Both the position numbers and the translations under genes were made by a program. The notes under the pieces were generated by a model. It saw only the letters and a program-made list of their open reading frames with translations. It was not told where the DNA came from and ran no database searches. A stretch of DNA of 64,000 bases, taken from contig JAJFZO010000256.1 of NCBI GenBank assembly GCA_021397835.1, positions 196,001-260,000 of the forward strand, given 5' to 3'. The stretch comes from Moringa oleifera. Its lineage: Eukaryota; Streptophyta; Magnoliopsida; Brassicales; Moringaceae. Of this stretch, positions 49,833-61,023 are shown one piece after another; position 1 is the stretch's first letter; the number at the start of each line of letters is the position of its first letter.

Positions 49833-52800
49833 ATGGGTAAGGTAGTGGAGAGGAAGAAGAAGAAGAAAGGGCGTCCTTCTCTATTAGATCTCCAAAAACG
49901 CACCCTTAAGGAAGAGCAGCAACAACAGCAGCAACAGCAAAAACAGCATCAAAACAAGCGAAATATCTCCGCCCATCACTCTCCCAATAATTACCACTCT
50001 GCCACTCCCTTACTCCTCCGCCGATCCACTCGCCGGAACCCTAACCCCTCCGAGGAGGAACCCGAGGACGACGAGGAATCGTCCGGAAGGCGCAGGGAGA
50101 AGAAACTCAAGCTCGTCTTGAAATTGCCCTCTGAGAAATCGCCCAATACTTCAGCCGCATCGTTGAATTCCTCCGATTCCAACGCCGACTCCTCTTCTAA
50201 TCAGAGGAAGCGCAAGATCAATGCGATTGCAGATGGATCTGAGGCTGCTAATAGTGCAAAGGTACTCGATTTTTGGGTTCTGGAGTGAACAGAAAATGAA
50301 AATTGACATTTTTGGGGGTTCATGTATATATTTGGATTTTCTCTCGTTCCTTCTTTTGTCATCTATTGAATTGTTAGCGCCAATTTTATTGGGTGAATTT
50401 TCGAGGGAATTTATGTTGTGGACGGAATTTGAAAGTTCCTTGATTTTCGGGCCCTTGTAAAAGAACTATGCTCCAGAAGGGGCTTCTAGAAAATTCGGTT
50501 TGACTTTGTCAGTGTTATCTTTGAGAGAGCTTTCCATTTTTGAAACTCGGTTTTCATCTGATTTATTCTCTTTCTTTAAAGTCTATTGGTGTTCTTCTTG
50601 TTCGCAATAAATTTGTCTTTATTGACTTAAACAATATTAATGATATTTTCCTTTTTCTTTTAACTGTCATATATGATAAAAAAGCTTGAGTTTGTCTTTT
50701 TTTTTTAGTTATTGTTTCACAGTTGGTTGATAAACTGTATTTTCCCTTTTTGTAACTTTGAATATCAGACCACTTTGCCTTTTTTCAGAGCTCCTGTGGC
50801 TACTCACCCGGTTTTAGTAATAAAGAATAATCTCCTGTGATATTTTCATTCTCTATTTGTAAGTTTTTCGTTTTGACGTATATTTCAGGGGGAGAAGCCC
50901 GTCTTTGGCACAAACCCCACAAATAATGCTCGAGGTTTGTCAATGAACAGTGATCTTAAAAAACCCATCTGTTTAAAAGGTGTTTTCTTTTCATCCATTT
51001 TGTTCTTTTTGATGATTATGTGTTGATTACATGCAGGGACTCAGTTGGATTCGGGACCCTCTACGCCTTTACCTGATAAAAAGCTTTTACTGTTCATCCT
51101 TGATAGGCTTCAAAAGTATGTATTTGAGCATTTCTGTTGTTGTTTCGTTGGATGTCTTTCATGTTGGTTTTGTTTGTCAGTTCACTCATGTTTGTTTGTC
51201 CTTTCTAACTTACTGTTCTCAGGAAGGACACTTATGGTGTGTTTTCTGAACCTGTGGACCCAAATGAGGTAGGTTTTGTATCTTATGATGCTGCATTAAT
51301 TTGTAGGGCTGGATTTGTTTTTCCTTCCATTATCAAATGATTCCTTTTCTTTTTCATTTTGAAAATAATTCTGCAGCTTCCAGACTACCATGAGGTCATT
51401 GAGCATCCAATGGATTTTGGAACTGTCCGGAATAAACTTGCAAGTGGAACTTATGCCAACTTAGAACAGTTTGAGGTTGGTGTTAGTTTCTATTATAGAT
51501 TTGCCACCCATCTCGTCTCCATTCTTTCCTTTTTGATATTTAAGTGAGAAGGTTCGGTCTCTGGCTTAGTATTTGGTTCTTGATTTTATGTGATCCGCAT
51601 ATTTGATTTATAACACCTATCTTGAGTAAGCTTGCCACTTTCGAATTAGCTTCATGTTGGCTAAATGATGTTTGTTTGTCTAATTTCACAGATCATAACC
51701 TTGTATCTAAAAAAAGAAATCAATCATACGATTGGTTGGAAAGTTCATCTTGGATGCTTAAATAGAAGGCTTAGGTTCATATAGATGTAGGGTTATATTG
51801 ACTGTTAAGTCATTTTAGTCAGATGTCTCTTCTATTGGTAGTGGAGAGATAAATAAAGTTGATTGAAGTAAAATATGAGTAGTCTATACTATCTCTTATG
51901 GTAGGTAAATGTTCTTTTAAATGGCAGGTTTTTTTGCTTTTTACTTCTTCATTAGATTGTTCTTTTTGTCGATAGATTTTGTCTGTGCATAGTTCTGTCT
52001 GTGAGAGACAAAGGAGAATAGGGCCTTTACATGTTTCTGATTATAATCTATGGGAGGGCTATCTAATTCTGAAGATCAGGTTGTGAAAATACAACTAGCA
52101 GCACATGATACAATGAGGGTCTTAAACCCTGCATCTGCAGCACATGCTACTGATTCTTTCTTGTTGTTTTGTCTCTGTTCTGGACACAAGTGTGTGTGCG
52201 TAGGTTACAAAAGGAATACATGATTTACTGTAACTCCCTATGCATGTCTGGATGTACTTCATGCTCATATGATGTCAATAATTATCTTAGTGTTCGATTT
52301 GTTTAGCCTATTTGTGTAGCATTATTCTCTGAGACATCCTTGACAATAGAGCTGGAGAAGAGAAACTTTGCTTGATATTAGCACAATTTCATTGTTGCTT
52401 CATGATTGGCCGCTTCCATATTCATTGTGTGGTTATGCTATGTAACACTTAATCTCGCCGAATTCTACTGTTTCTCTCAGAAAACATTCTTGATCCTTTT
52501 GCTTCGATTCTGCAAGAAAACTGTGACTTTGGATTATTAATGTTTGGTTTTATTGTTGTGCAGAGAGATGTGTACTTAATATGTTCAAATGCCATGCAAT
52601 ATAATGCCCCAGATACCATATATTTTCGGCAGGTATGATTAGTTTTTCACTCCTAGTTTTTCATTTTTTAAGTTACCTCAGATGTTGTCTAAGATTTTGT
52701 TTTGGTTTCCAGGCACGGTCTATTCAAGAATTGGCGAAAAAGAATTTTGAGAATTTAAGGCAGGATAGTGATGATAATGAGCCAGAACCCAAGGTCATAA

Positions 52801-54779
52801 GGAGAGGTAGGCCGCCGTCCAGGAATCTCAAGAAACAACTAGGAAGGCATTTGCAGGAGCGTGCTGGTTCAGAGTTCTCATCGGATGCAGCTCTTGCTAA
52901 TGGGATAGAAAACACTATTTGGCCCCATCATGATCCAAAAAGAGGTCCGCTTTCTTCAGACAAGACTGGCTTTTCTGATTCATCAGGAAGATTGCTTCCT
53001 CGTGATGTTTACAGTAGTTGGTTGGCTGAGAACAAATTGGAGAGGAGCGATGAAGGTATAGTGCGAGATTTTAGAAATGGCTTGCCTTCTCAACTTTGCT
53101 TTATCACATATCTAGAGTTTCAACAGCGTGCTCTGAGCCATGTTTTCTTTTCTAACAGGTTCAATCTTGAAAGGTTATTCAATGAAGCATGCGAAAAGGC
53201 AGTTTGTGCTTGATGGGAACAGGCGTAACACATACAAGCAGTATCATCCATCAGCTGGTGGACAAGAGCCATCTGTATTGACTACTTTTGATGGAGAGAG
53301 GAAGCAGCTTATGACAGTATGTGTTAAATTGGTGTTAGATGTTTTATTAAATTCTTTGAATAGAAGACTTTACTCAGAGGAATTCCAAACATGGGATCCC
53401 TATGAGATAGGTCCAGAATCAATTTTAGAGCCAAACCCATGCCCCCTCCCCCCGCTTCCCCCCCCCCCCCCCCCACCCCCACCAAAAAAAAAAAAAAGAG
53501 GAAACCAAAAAAGAAAAAAGAAAAGGAAAGAACAATAGATAAAGAAAAAAGGGGAAGTAAATTCATAGAATATTGACAATGACAAAGAAAAGATAATTGC
53601 ATTATCGGCTTTCAATTGCATCAATTATTTGCCTTCGAATTTCTCTTCGGGGTATTATTACTCACTGTGTAGACAATAGCCTCTCCACATACTTTTCTAT
53701 CGTTTCTGGTGAAACATCATATGTGGGTAATCTTTACCTGGCCCTCATGCTCATTGGTTAATTAACTTGGCTTTTCTGTGAACCAGGTAGGGCTTCTTAC
53801 GGAGCATGGTTATGCAAGGAGTCTGGCTCGTTTTGCTGCAAATCTTGGACCTGTTGCCTGGAATGTTGCTGCTAGAAAGATGGAGAAGTGTCTGCCCCCT
53901 GGAATTAAGTTTGGCCCTGGGTGGGTGGGAGAAAATGATCTTTTTCCACAAAAACCTCTGCCATCTTTACCTCATCCAGCTCAGTTATCATCTTCTCAGA
54001 AATTCTCTGTTGCTGAAACATCATGTTGTGCTGCCTCCCCTTGCACGCTTGAATCAAGAGGAGACAAGGTATTGGAAAAGTCTGAAGGAGTTAATTCAGG
54101 AGAGAAGCATGTGCCTTTGCTTCACTCTGCTATGGATGGCTACTTGAGCAAGCCTCTAACTCCATCTGCCATCACCAGCTCTTCATCTCTCTTTCCAGCT
54201 CGGGGATCTCCTGAACCCTGCACAGAAGTGGAAACCACCACTGGGGGCCTTAATTCCCATTCTGGGTTAAATATGCTGAACAGCAATGTGGGCATAGTCA
54301 GGCCAAGGCCTCCATTTCAGATTCACCCTGGCATGAATGGATTTAATGGTACATATGGAATCAGCATTCCTGCTCAGATGGGGAAACTGATGGGAACCAC
54401 CAAGTCTGGTGGGTTCAGTTTCCAGCATTGTCAGGTGGTTGACACACCTTCTAGGACCAACAATAACTCTGTCCACCCAGGGGCAATGAACAACCTTAAC
54501 TTAGAAGATTCCAAGCTGTCTGAAAATCCAAGTACAATTACTTCTAGTGGCCCATTGACAAATTCAGAGTGTGAAGCATCAGCAGCCTCAAAATCAGGGC
54601 TACATCCCCAGCCAGCTTGGGAAGTGTTATCATCCCAATTGCCACCAGATTGTCGGTTGCTACCAGAACTGAAGCCAGATTCAGTCCCACCTGACCTGAA
54701 TGTCAGATTCCAGTCACCAGGATCTCCTAGTTCTAGTAGGGTCGATTCGACACAGCCACATTTAGCATTGCAGCTCTGA
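49833..54779 (+). CDS. BRD7/9-like bromodomain subunit of SWI/SNF (BRD1/2/13 group)
   Basis: Nine exons: 49833-50261, 50889-50934, 51037-51115, 51223-51268, 51377-51475, 52564-52632, 52713-53055, 53159-53316, 53787-54779. They total 2262 nt, 753 residues, all in phase. The N-terminus is very basic (KKKKKGRPSLLDLQK), followed by a glutamine-rich run, an acidic stretch and the RRREKKLKLVLKLP block. The bromodomain spans residues ~172-270, with DYHEVIEHPMDFGTVRNKL and the acetyl-lysine-binding asparagine in SNAMQYNAPDT. A GRPP AT-hook-like motif follows. The conserved C-terminal block GLLTEHGYARSLARFAANLG and ARKMEKCLPPGIKFGPGW is shared with plant BRD1, BRD2 and BRD13, core subunits of BRM-type chromatin remodellers. 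The frame runs on past the exon 8 donor to 53538 as intron read-through. Confidence 0.93.
53458..53498 (+). repeat. Poly-C/poly-A compound tract
   Basis: About 17 C, one A, five C, A, CC and then 14 A, inside intron 8 of the bromodomain gene. Layout matches the tract at 31879-31906 on the opposite strand. Confidence 0.9.
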
Positions 54780-55548
54780 TTTTTTTGTTTATTTTATTAT
54801 CCTCTTTTGATTGAATTAATAAACATAGAAATAGAAAGGTAGCTCCCAGACTGGCAGTTCCCAGATGAGGAGACAGAGGGTGGCCTTTAATGAGGAGCTG
54901 GTTGGAGCCTTACCTAACTGTAATGTAAAAGAGTAGAATATTGTTGTACAGATCAGTGTATCTAATTTTAGGTTGACAAGCAAACGATAAGGTTTCATTT
55001 GTAACATTGGAAACCTGTGATCTAAGCTAAGATTCCTTAGCAGATGACTTAAGAAGTTTATTCTATATTTACCATTGTTCTCACCTTTCAGGAAAAAATA
55101 CAATTTGATTGTGATTCCAGAAGCTCCATAGATCCTCTACCATGTGATGTGCAGCCATTAAAGTTTCAATTTTCTAACTTTTAGTTGCCTCACTGATTCA
55201 TTCTCACGGCAAAGTGATGCTCTGTGGGAGATAGTGTCCATGCTGCACGAAGCCTGCAAGTACAGCTTGCAAGTTGCAGCTGGTTTCTTCGTGTTAACCC
55301 TGGGCTTGAAAGCTGAAAGAATGTGCGAGAGAGGGGGGAAGCCATGACCCATGAAGAGTCAACCACAGCTTTTGGTCAATGGAGCGTGTAATGGAAACCC
55401 GTCTTTGTCATTTGCATTAATTGGTCAATAAAGACCGTACCCCACCGTTGACAAACGATCACCTATAAATTTTCACACATTTACAGACGCCGAGAACTAC
55501 GCGTATGGCAGAACTCAGATATTCGTATATGTGTCTCATCCTTCCTGC

Positions 55549-55593
<45 letters not shown>

Positions 55594-56227
55594 ATGCTAC
55601 GAGGGTCAACGTTTTCTTAAAGAAAAAGAGAAAAAGTATAATGTTTTTTTCAATAAAATATGCATAAAAATCACTTTCTTTGAATGGATCCTTTCTTTGA
55701 CTGACTCCTTTGTCATGACCCACTGCTTGGAATTGGAACGAACATCTCCAATCTGTATTTCCCTCTCTCCCCCACTGCGTGCATTTTTCGTTGCTTGGCC
55801 AAAGACTCAGTCTTTTCTTCACATAAACTCTTTGCTTTCATCACTTTGTAAATAATACTTCTGCCCTTTGTTTCTTTCACTAAATTCTAACACACTTCCG
55901 CACCCATCTCCACACATTAAGTTTTTTCATGAATCGCCACTTCTTTTATGGTTGGCTGAAGAAGAAAGAAAGAAAGAATTCAAGTCAATACAACCAATGA
56001 CAACCCTTTTGTTGTGAAGAAACAAAGAGGGGAACAGAGGCTTAAAGCAACTTCTGAGAATCAAAATCATATTATAATTTTTCTTATGTTATGCTAGTTT
56101 CTTTCCCCTTTCCATGAAACCTGGGTGCAACAATTATATGTCAGCTATCGTGTTTGCGTAGGCTCCAACGAGAAGAGGAAAGGGGAAGAGGAAGAGAAAA
56201 AAAAAAAAAAATACTCAGAGTGTTCAC
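54780..56227. other. Intergenic: bromodomain gene 3' flank and kinase promoter
   Basis: About 1.4 kb. 3' UTR at left. A long (CT)n run lies at 55552-55589. The rest would include promoter and leader of the kinase. Short ORFs show no homology. Confidence 0.5.
55552..55589 (+). repeat. (CT)n microsatellite
   Basis: About 19 CT units, uninterrupted, in intergenic DNA. Confidence 0.95.
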
Positions 56228-58440
56228 ATGGGTAATTGCTGGGGCTCTCCAGCTGATAATCCAGCAACACCTAGCACTACAGATCATCTCAGTACAGGTG
56301 GAAACCTCAATTTTCCCTTCCTTTCTCTTTTTTCTAATGTTATATATCCAAATTCTTCGATTTCACAGGTGGGTTTCCTTTTCTTTTCTTTTCTTTTTTT
56401 CTAAAACTTCCACTATAAAGCTGCAATTCAATTGAAGTAAGTTTCATGGTCTGCATGTTCACCACTGTAAACTGTCTTTCCGATTAAATATGGTTTGTTT
56501 GGATTCATTCAGTACCTCTGGAATTTGATTTCATTTCTTTTGCTATCTCATTAATAGCCAAACCCTTATCTTGACTTAAAATCATGTTAATTCCTGCCTC
56601 AATTGTTAAACCAAACAGGGGTATCTCAGTCAACCAGCAATACAGCATCTTCAAGAACTTCTAGGGGTAGCAACATCTCGAGAGACAGCCGGTTCTCTGC
56701 GAGCAGCAGCGATGAGGCTTTTCCCAATGGCCAGATACTGCCCACCCCAAACCTGAGGATTTTCACTTTTGCTGAACTTAAAGCTGCTACAAAGAGTTTC
56801 AGGTCTGATACGGTCCTCGGAGAAGGAGGCTTTGGGAAAGTCTTTAAGGGCTGGCTTGACGAAAAGGCAACAGGGAAAAATGGGAGTGGATCTGTGGTAG
56901 CTGTCAAAAAATTGAATTCTGAGAGTTTGCAAGGATTGGAGGAATGGCAGGTGATTCAGCCCACTTGAGGAAGAATTAGTCTAACTTTTTGAATTTTTCC
57001 ATGTAAATTTAATCAAATACTTACATGAACTCTTCTTGCTTGTTCATCTGGTGCTGTAGTCAGAGGTACATTTTCTGGGAAGGCTTTCTCATCCTAACCT
57101 TGTAAAGCTGTTGGGATACTGTTGGGAGGGTTCAGACCTTCTCCTTGTTTATGAATTCATGCAGAAGGGAAGTCTGGAAAACCATCTATTTCGAAGTAAG
57201 AACTTAGAATAGTTTTAATTAAATGTTCATCTGGCTCTCAATCTCTGCAAGAATTGCATCTATTCCACATAAAACAGGTTCATGTGCCTGATCATAGTCT
57301 ACATGTTCTCATCTGTTCAGGGGTTTCCACTGTTCAGCCACTTCCGTGGGACATAAGGCTCAAGATTGCAATAGGAGCAGCTAAAGGCCTAGCTTTCTTG
57401 CACACTTCAGAAAGACAAGTAATTTACAGAGATTTCAAGGCCTCAAATATTCTACTTGATGGGGTAAAGTTCCATTCAACTCATGAGTTAGTAACCATAC
57501 ACGTTTTCAATGAGTGAAGCTATAATTTACCATTGTTAATCCTCTCATTGACTGTTACACTTAGGCATTTTTGTCGTCACCAATCTATTGGTCTTTTTCT
57601 TCTCAATATGATTTGCCACTTTCATGAATAATTTGTGACACCTAACATTTCTCATTTGAAAGATTTCATGAGATTTAACACAACATTCTATTATTGTTCT
57701 GACCACTGGTTTCCCCGCAGTCCTATAATGCAAAGATATCCGACTTTGGCTTAGCAAAATTAGGTCCTTCAGCTAGTCAATCACATGTGACAACACGGGT
57801 AATGGGCACACATGGCTATGCTGCTCCTGAGTATGTTGCCACAGGTAATCCCCTGAACCCTTTTCAACTCTTGGGTGGTCTTTAGATCTGAAACAATGTC
57901 TGGCTTTCTGCCTGCATTTTAATGCACTTGACCTAAAGCTAGTTGAGAACTTTTTCATGACTTCGATGTTCCGCTGATGAATCAGGGCACTTGTACGTAA
58001 AGAGTGATGTGTATGGTTTTGGTGTTGTTTTGGTTGAGATGTTAACTGGGTTACGTGCACTTGATCCAAACCGTCCTAGTGGGCAACATACTCTGGTGGA
58101 CTGGATCAAACCACATTTATCTGACAGAAGAAAGCTTAAGAGCATAATTGATTCTCGATTGGAAGGAAAATATCCTTCCAAAGCTGCATTCCGAATTGCT
58201 CAGCTTGCTCTAAAGTGTATTGCACCAGAGCCCAAACAGCGGCCATCAATGAAGGAAGTTGAGGAGACATTAGAACGCATTGTAGCAGCTAATGAAAGAC
58301 CAAATGAACCAAGAAGGCGTACTTCTTGTTCTGTGGCTCACCAACAGGGACACCAATATTTGCACCACAAATCTCCAATCCATCCAAAGCAGAATGGAGG
58401 TCGAGCCTATCAAAACTGCCCTCGAGCACAGCAGCTTTAA
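56228..58440 (+). CDS. Receptor-like cytoplasmic kinase, subfamily VII (PBL type)
   Basis: Six exons: 56228-56297, 56619-56950, 57060-57195, 57321-57463, 57721-57844, 57986-58440. They total 1260 nt, 419 residues, in phase. The N-terminus MGNCWGSP fits N-myristoylation at Gly2 with palmitoylation at Cys4, so it is probably attached to the plasma membrane. It has no ectodomain or membrane segment. Kinase motifs in order are the glycine loop LGEGGFGKV (~residue 88), VAVKK catalytic lysine, [11 protein letters not shown] (the RLCK-VII form of HRD), SDFGLAK, and the activation segment [18 protein letters not shown]. All catalytic residues are present. RLCK-VII kinases relay signals from pattern and peptide receptors. 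The C-terminal tail is His/Gln-rich and variable. PBL17/CST-like is plausible, exact member uncertain. Confidence 0.94.
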
Positions 58441-59632
58441 ATGACCATAAATGTTTGCATCTATGGTGATCATGTCTTATATCAAATATTCCTTATTACT
58501 TCATTTATGTACAATTTTTTCAGGACCTACAATGAGTTTTCTTCTCGCTTTGCTTTAACTTGTACTCAGACATATGACTGTCTGCTAGCTGAACTGTAAT
58601 CAGTTTTAATGGGTTCAAGGAGTTGTGCCTGTGATTATCTTAGCAGAGTTATTATTTGCACTAGTGCACACAATACATCTTCCATGTGTCTGATTGTTCC
58701 AACTATGAAGCAATCTTAATGAACTTTTCAACTTTTGTAGAATGAAGACTTATCAGGATCTTCTGTTAATCTCTGAGAAATTAGACTGGTTCAAAGAGTT
58801 CCCATGATGGCTTCTGTCCCCTCTTTGTCATCAGCTTTAGCAATTGCCCTGTTTTGGGCATTGAAGTGCTTAGGCAGAACGGAGCTGGGGACGAAGGGTT
58901 GTCCAGAGAGGTACACACAGAAACATTATTATATGTTTCATTGTTTTGCATGAAATATGCGTTGGTCTATTTGCTGCTGAAGAGTCTCAAATTCTCAGAA
59001 TTGCAGCTTTAATGCTGTTTCTGAAATGTCTTTTCCTTATGACACGTGAACTTTCTGGTTCATGCTTCCCTAACTCCATCAATGTCCAACCAAAAGGATG
59101 TGACATGCCTCCCTTTGTAGCAGGGATGGCAACGAGTTTATGCGGGTACTCTCCGATCAAATGCTAATAAGACTTGCTGTTCCATGTTTCAATACTGGAT
59201 TGATCCTATTTTCCAAAGCCTACTGGTAATTGAGATCTCTACTGAGAAACACTCAATCTTTTTACATGTGACTTATTTCTAACACTAAATCTCACGTCTC
59301 TCCAAGCTAACTGTGCCAATAGTCATATTTGACAAATCTCTTCTACCTAACTGTGCAAATAGTCATTGGAGTTATTAAATCCTAGGCTGCTACGATGACT
59401 ATCAGAGCCACATTTGAAAAGTTACGTGTACTAATGTATTTAGAGTCATTGCAGCCTTTCAGTAGGTATCCTGGCAACCCTGCATTTCTTTATCACTGCC
59501 TCACTCACATCTTAGTTTCCTATTATCGATCTTCATCTGATACTGGAGGTTGCTCCTTCCTAAGTTCTGTCTATCTGAATGATAATTAGCAGTTGATCTC
59601 ATAAAAAAAAAAGGGTTAGTTAGCCGAGTAAG
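58441..59632. other. Intergenic region
   Basis: About 1.2 kb between the kinase and the cis-prenyltransferase remnant. Kinase 3' UTR at left. Remaining short ORFs are not recognisable. An A-run lies just upstream of the remnant (59603-59612). Confidence 0.5.
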
Positions 59633-60421
59633 ATGGATAATCTGGAAGCTGAGCTATTTCGTGCGGAAATGCATATTCTCTGTTCTCTCCGTGGGTCCAA
59701 TCCCCACCCACATTGCCTTCATCGTGGATGGAAACCGCAGGTTTGCTAAGCAGCGTAAGCGGGAAGTGATAGCAGGCCACAGTGCAGGCTATCTGGGTCT
59801 CACGTCCATGGTCATACACTGCTGTGAGCTTCGCGGAAAGTTCATGACGGCCTACGCCTTCAGCATCGGCAATTTCAAACGGAGGCCTGAAGAGGTTAGA
59901 TCCCTGATCGAATTGATAAACGAGAAGATTCAAATATCGACTGAGAAAGATAGCATAGTCTATGAGTACGGTGTGAAAGTTCCGTTTTCAGGCAAACTGG
60001 AACTCCTAAGTGAACCTGTAAGGGTTGCAGCCCAGAACCTGATGCAGGCTACTGCCAAGAACAACAAAGCCGTGCTTACCATCTGCCTTGCCTATACTTC
60101 CAGGAACGAGATCATGCACGCTGTTCAGGAATCCTGCAGGGAGAAACTACACAGAAGTACCACATGCAACGAGGACGATGAGCAGCTCGTTATGGACATT
60201 GACAAGCACATGTATATGGCCATGGCGCCTGATCCGGATATTGTGATCTGTACGTCAGGGGAGAATCGACTCAGCAATTTTCTTCTCTGGCAGACTGTTT
60301 ATACGCACTTGTGTTCTTTCTCCACGCTTTGGCCACACGTCGGTTTTTGGCATTTGGTTGCGTCGTGGTGAACTTCCAGAGAAATCATGCTTACTTTCAG
60401 AAGAAGAAGAAACAGCTATAA
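59633..60421 (+). pseudogene. Decayed cis-prenyltransferase (dehydrodolichyl diphosphate synthase-like)
   Basis: An ORF open from about 59586 to the TGA at 60369-60371 carries most of a cis-prenyltransferase, the enzyme class that elongates dolichol precursors at the ER. Visible are RKCIFSVLSVGPIPTHIAFI, DGNRRFAKQ with the catalytic Asp, YAFSIGNFKRRPEEV, VLTICLAYTSRNEI and SNFLLWQT. Three defects are seen. The conserved frame has no usable ATG, and the nearest (59633) is one frame off. The conserved arginine before TSGE is cysteine (TGT, 60249-60251). The conserved C-terminal tail, matching the family NFQRNH segment, continues in another frame after the TGA and ends at 60421. The first and last parts share one frame and the centre another. 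Plant members are often intronless, so this may be a dead gene or a retrocopy. Confidence 0.8.
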
Positions 60422-60977
60422 TAAATAAGCCGTACAATAAATCATTGGATGAATAAAATGTTGGCTACTAATATTTGTGTACTAGCTGCACTTCTTCATC
60501 GTATTTCTTGGTGTATTTATGGATCATCTTTTTCTTGCATGGAAGAATGAAGAAGATACTGGTCAAGCTCTGAACAGTGGCAATTAAAGGTTTCAGTGGC
60601 AAAGACAAAGCCCATCCAAGAAGAGGCCGAACAAAGCCTATTCAGTCGGCCTCTTCTGAACTTGGTTAGAACAATAATAGTTCTATCTGTTTTTGTCTTT
60701 ATTCACATTCTGTAAAATATTTTTAGATAAAAAATTATGGTAAAAAAAATTGGGGTTTCATTTATTATTCACTACAAACAGCACCTAGTTTCAGTCCGCG
60801 TGAAACCGGCACGTCTTTTTTGCAAGTTGTAGACCCCCAGTACAGTTCATACTTCACAGAGGCGCGTACTGGAAAACTAGAAGAAAAAAGAAAATCAGGG
60901 AACCCAAACAACCAGATTTCTACATAAATCGCATCCTTAAATTACCAACTGAAACGGAATTCGTATCATCAATTGTC

Positions 60978-61016
<39 letters not shown>

Positions 61017-61023
61017 CGTCTCC
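60422..61023. other. Intergenic and GAUT3-like promoter/leader
   Basis: About 0.6 kb. Includes a (CT)n run at 60977-61014 immediately before the GAUT3-like start, probably in its 5' UTR. No other gene. Confidence 0.55.
60977..61014 (+). repeat. (CT)n tract in the GAUT3-like leader
   Basis: About 19 CT units with one TA interruption, ending nine bases before the predicted start codon. Confidence 0.9.

Noticed and set aside
53140..53538. Separate proline-rich protein
   Set aside because: It starts inside an intron (53140), crosses bromodomain gene exon 8 and runs through its GT donor into the poly-C/poly-A tract. The CPLPPLPPPP run is a low-complexity intron translation.
59661..60371. Functional cis-prenyltransferase starting at GTG
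   Set aside because: No ATG in frame, key Arg replaced by Cys, and the conserved tail lies in another frame, so a pseudogene call fits better.
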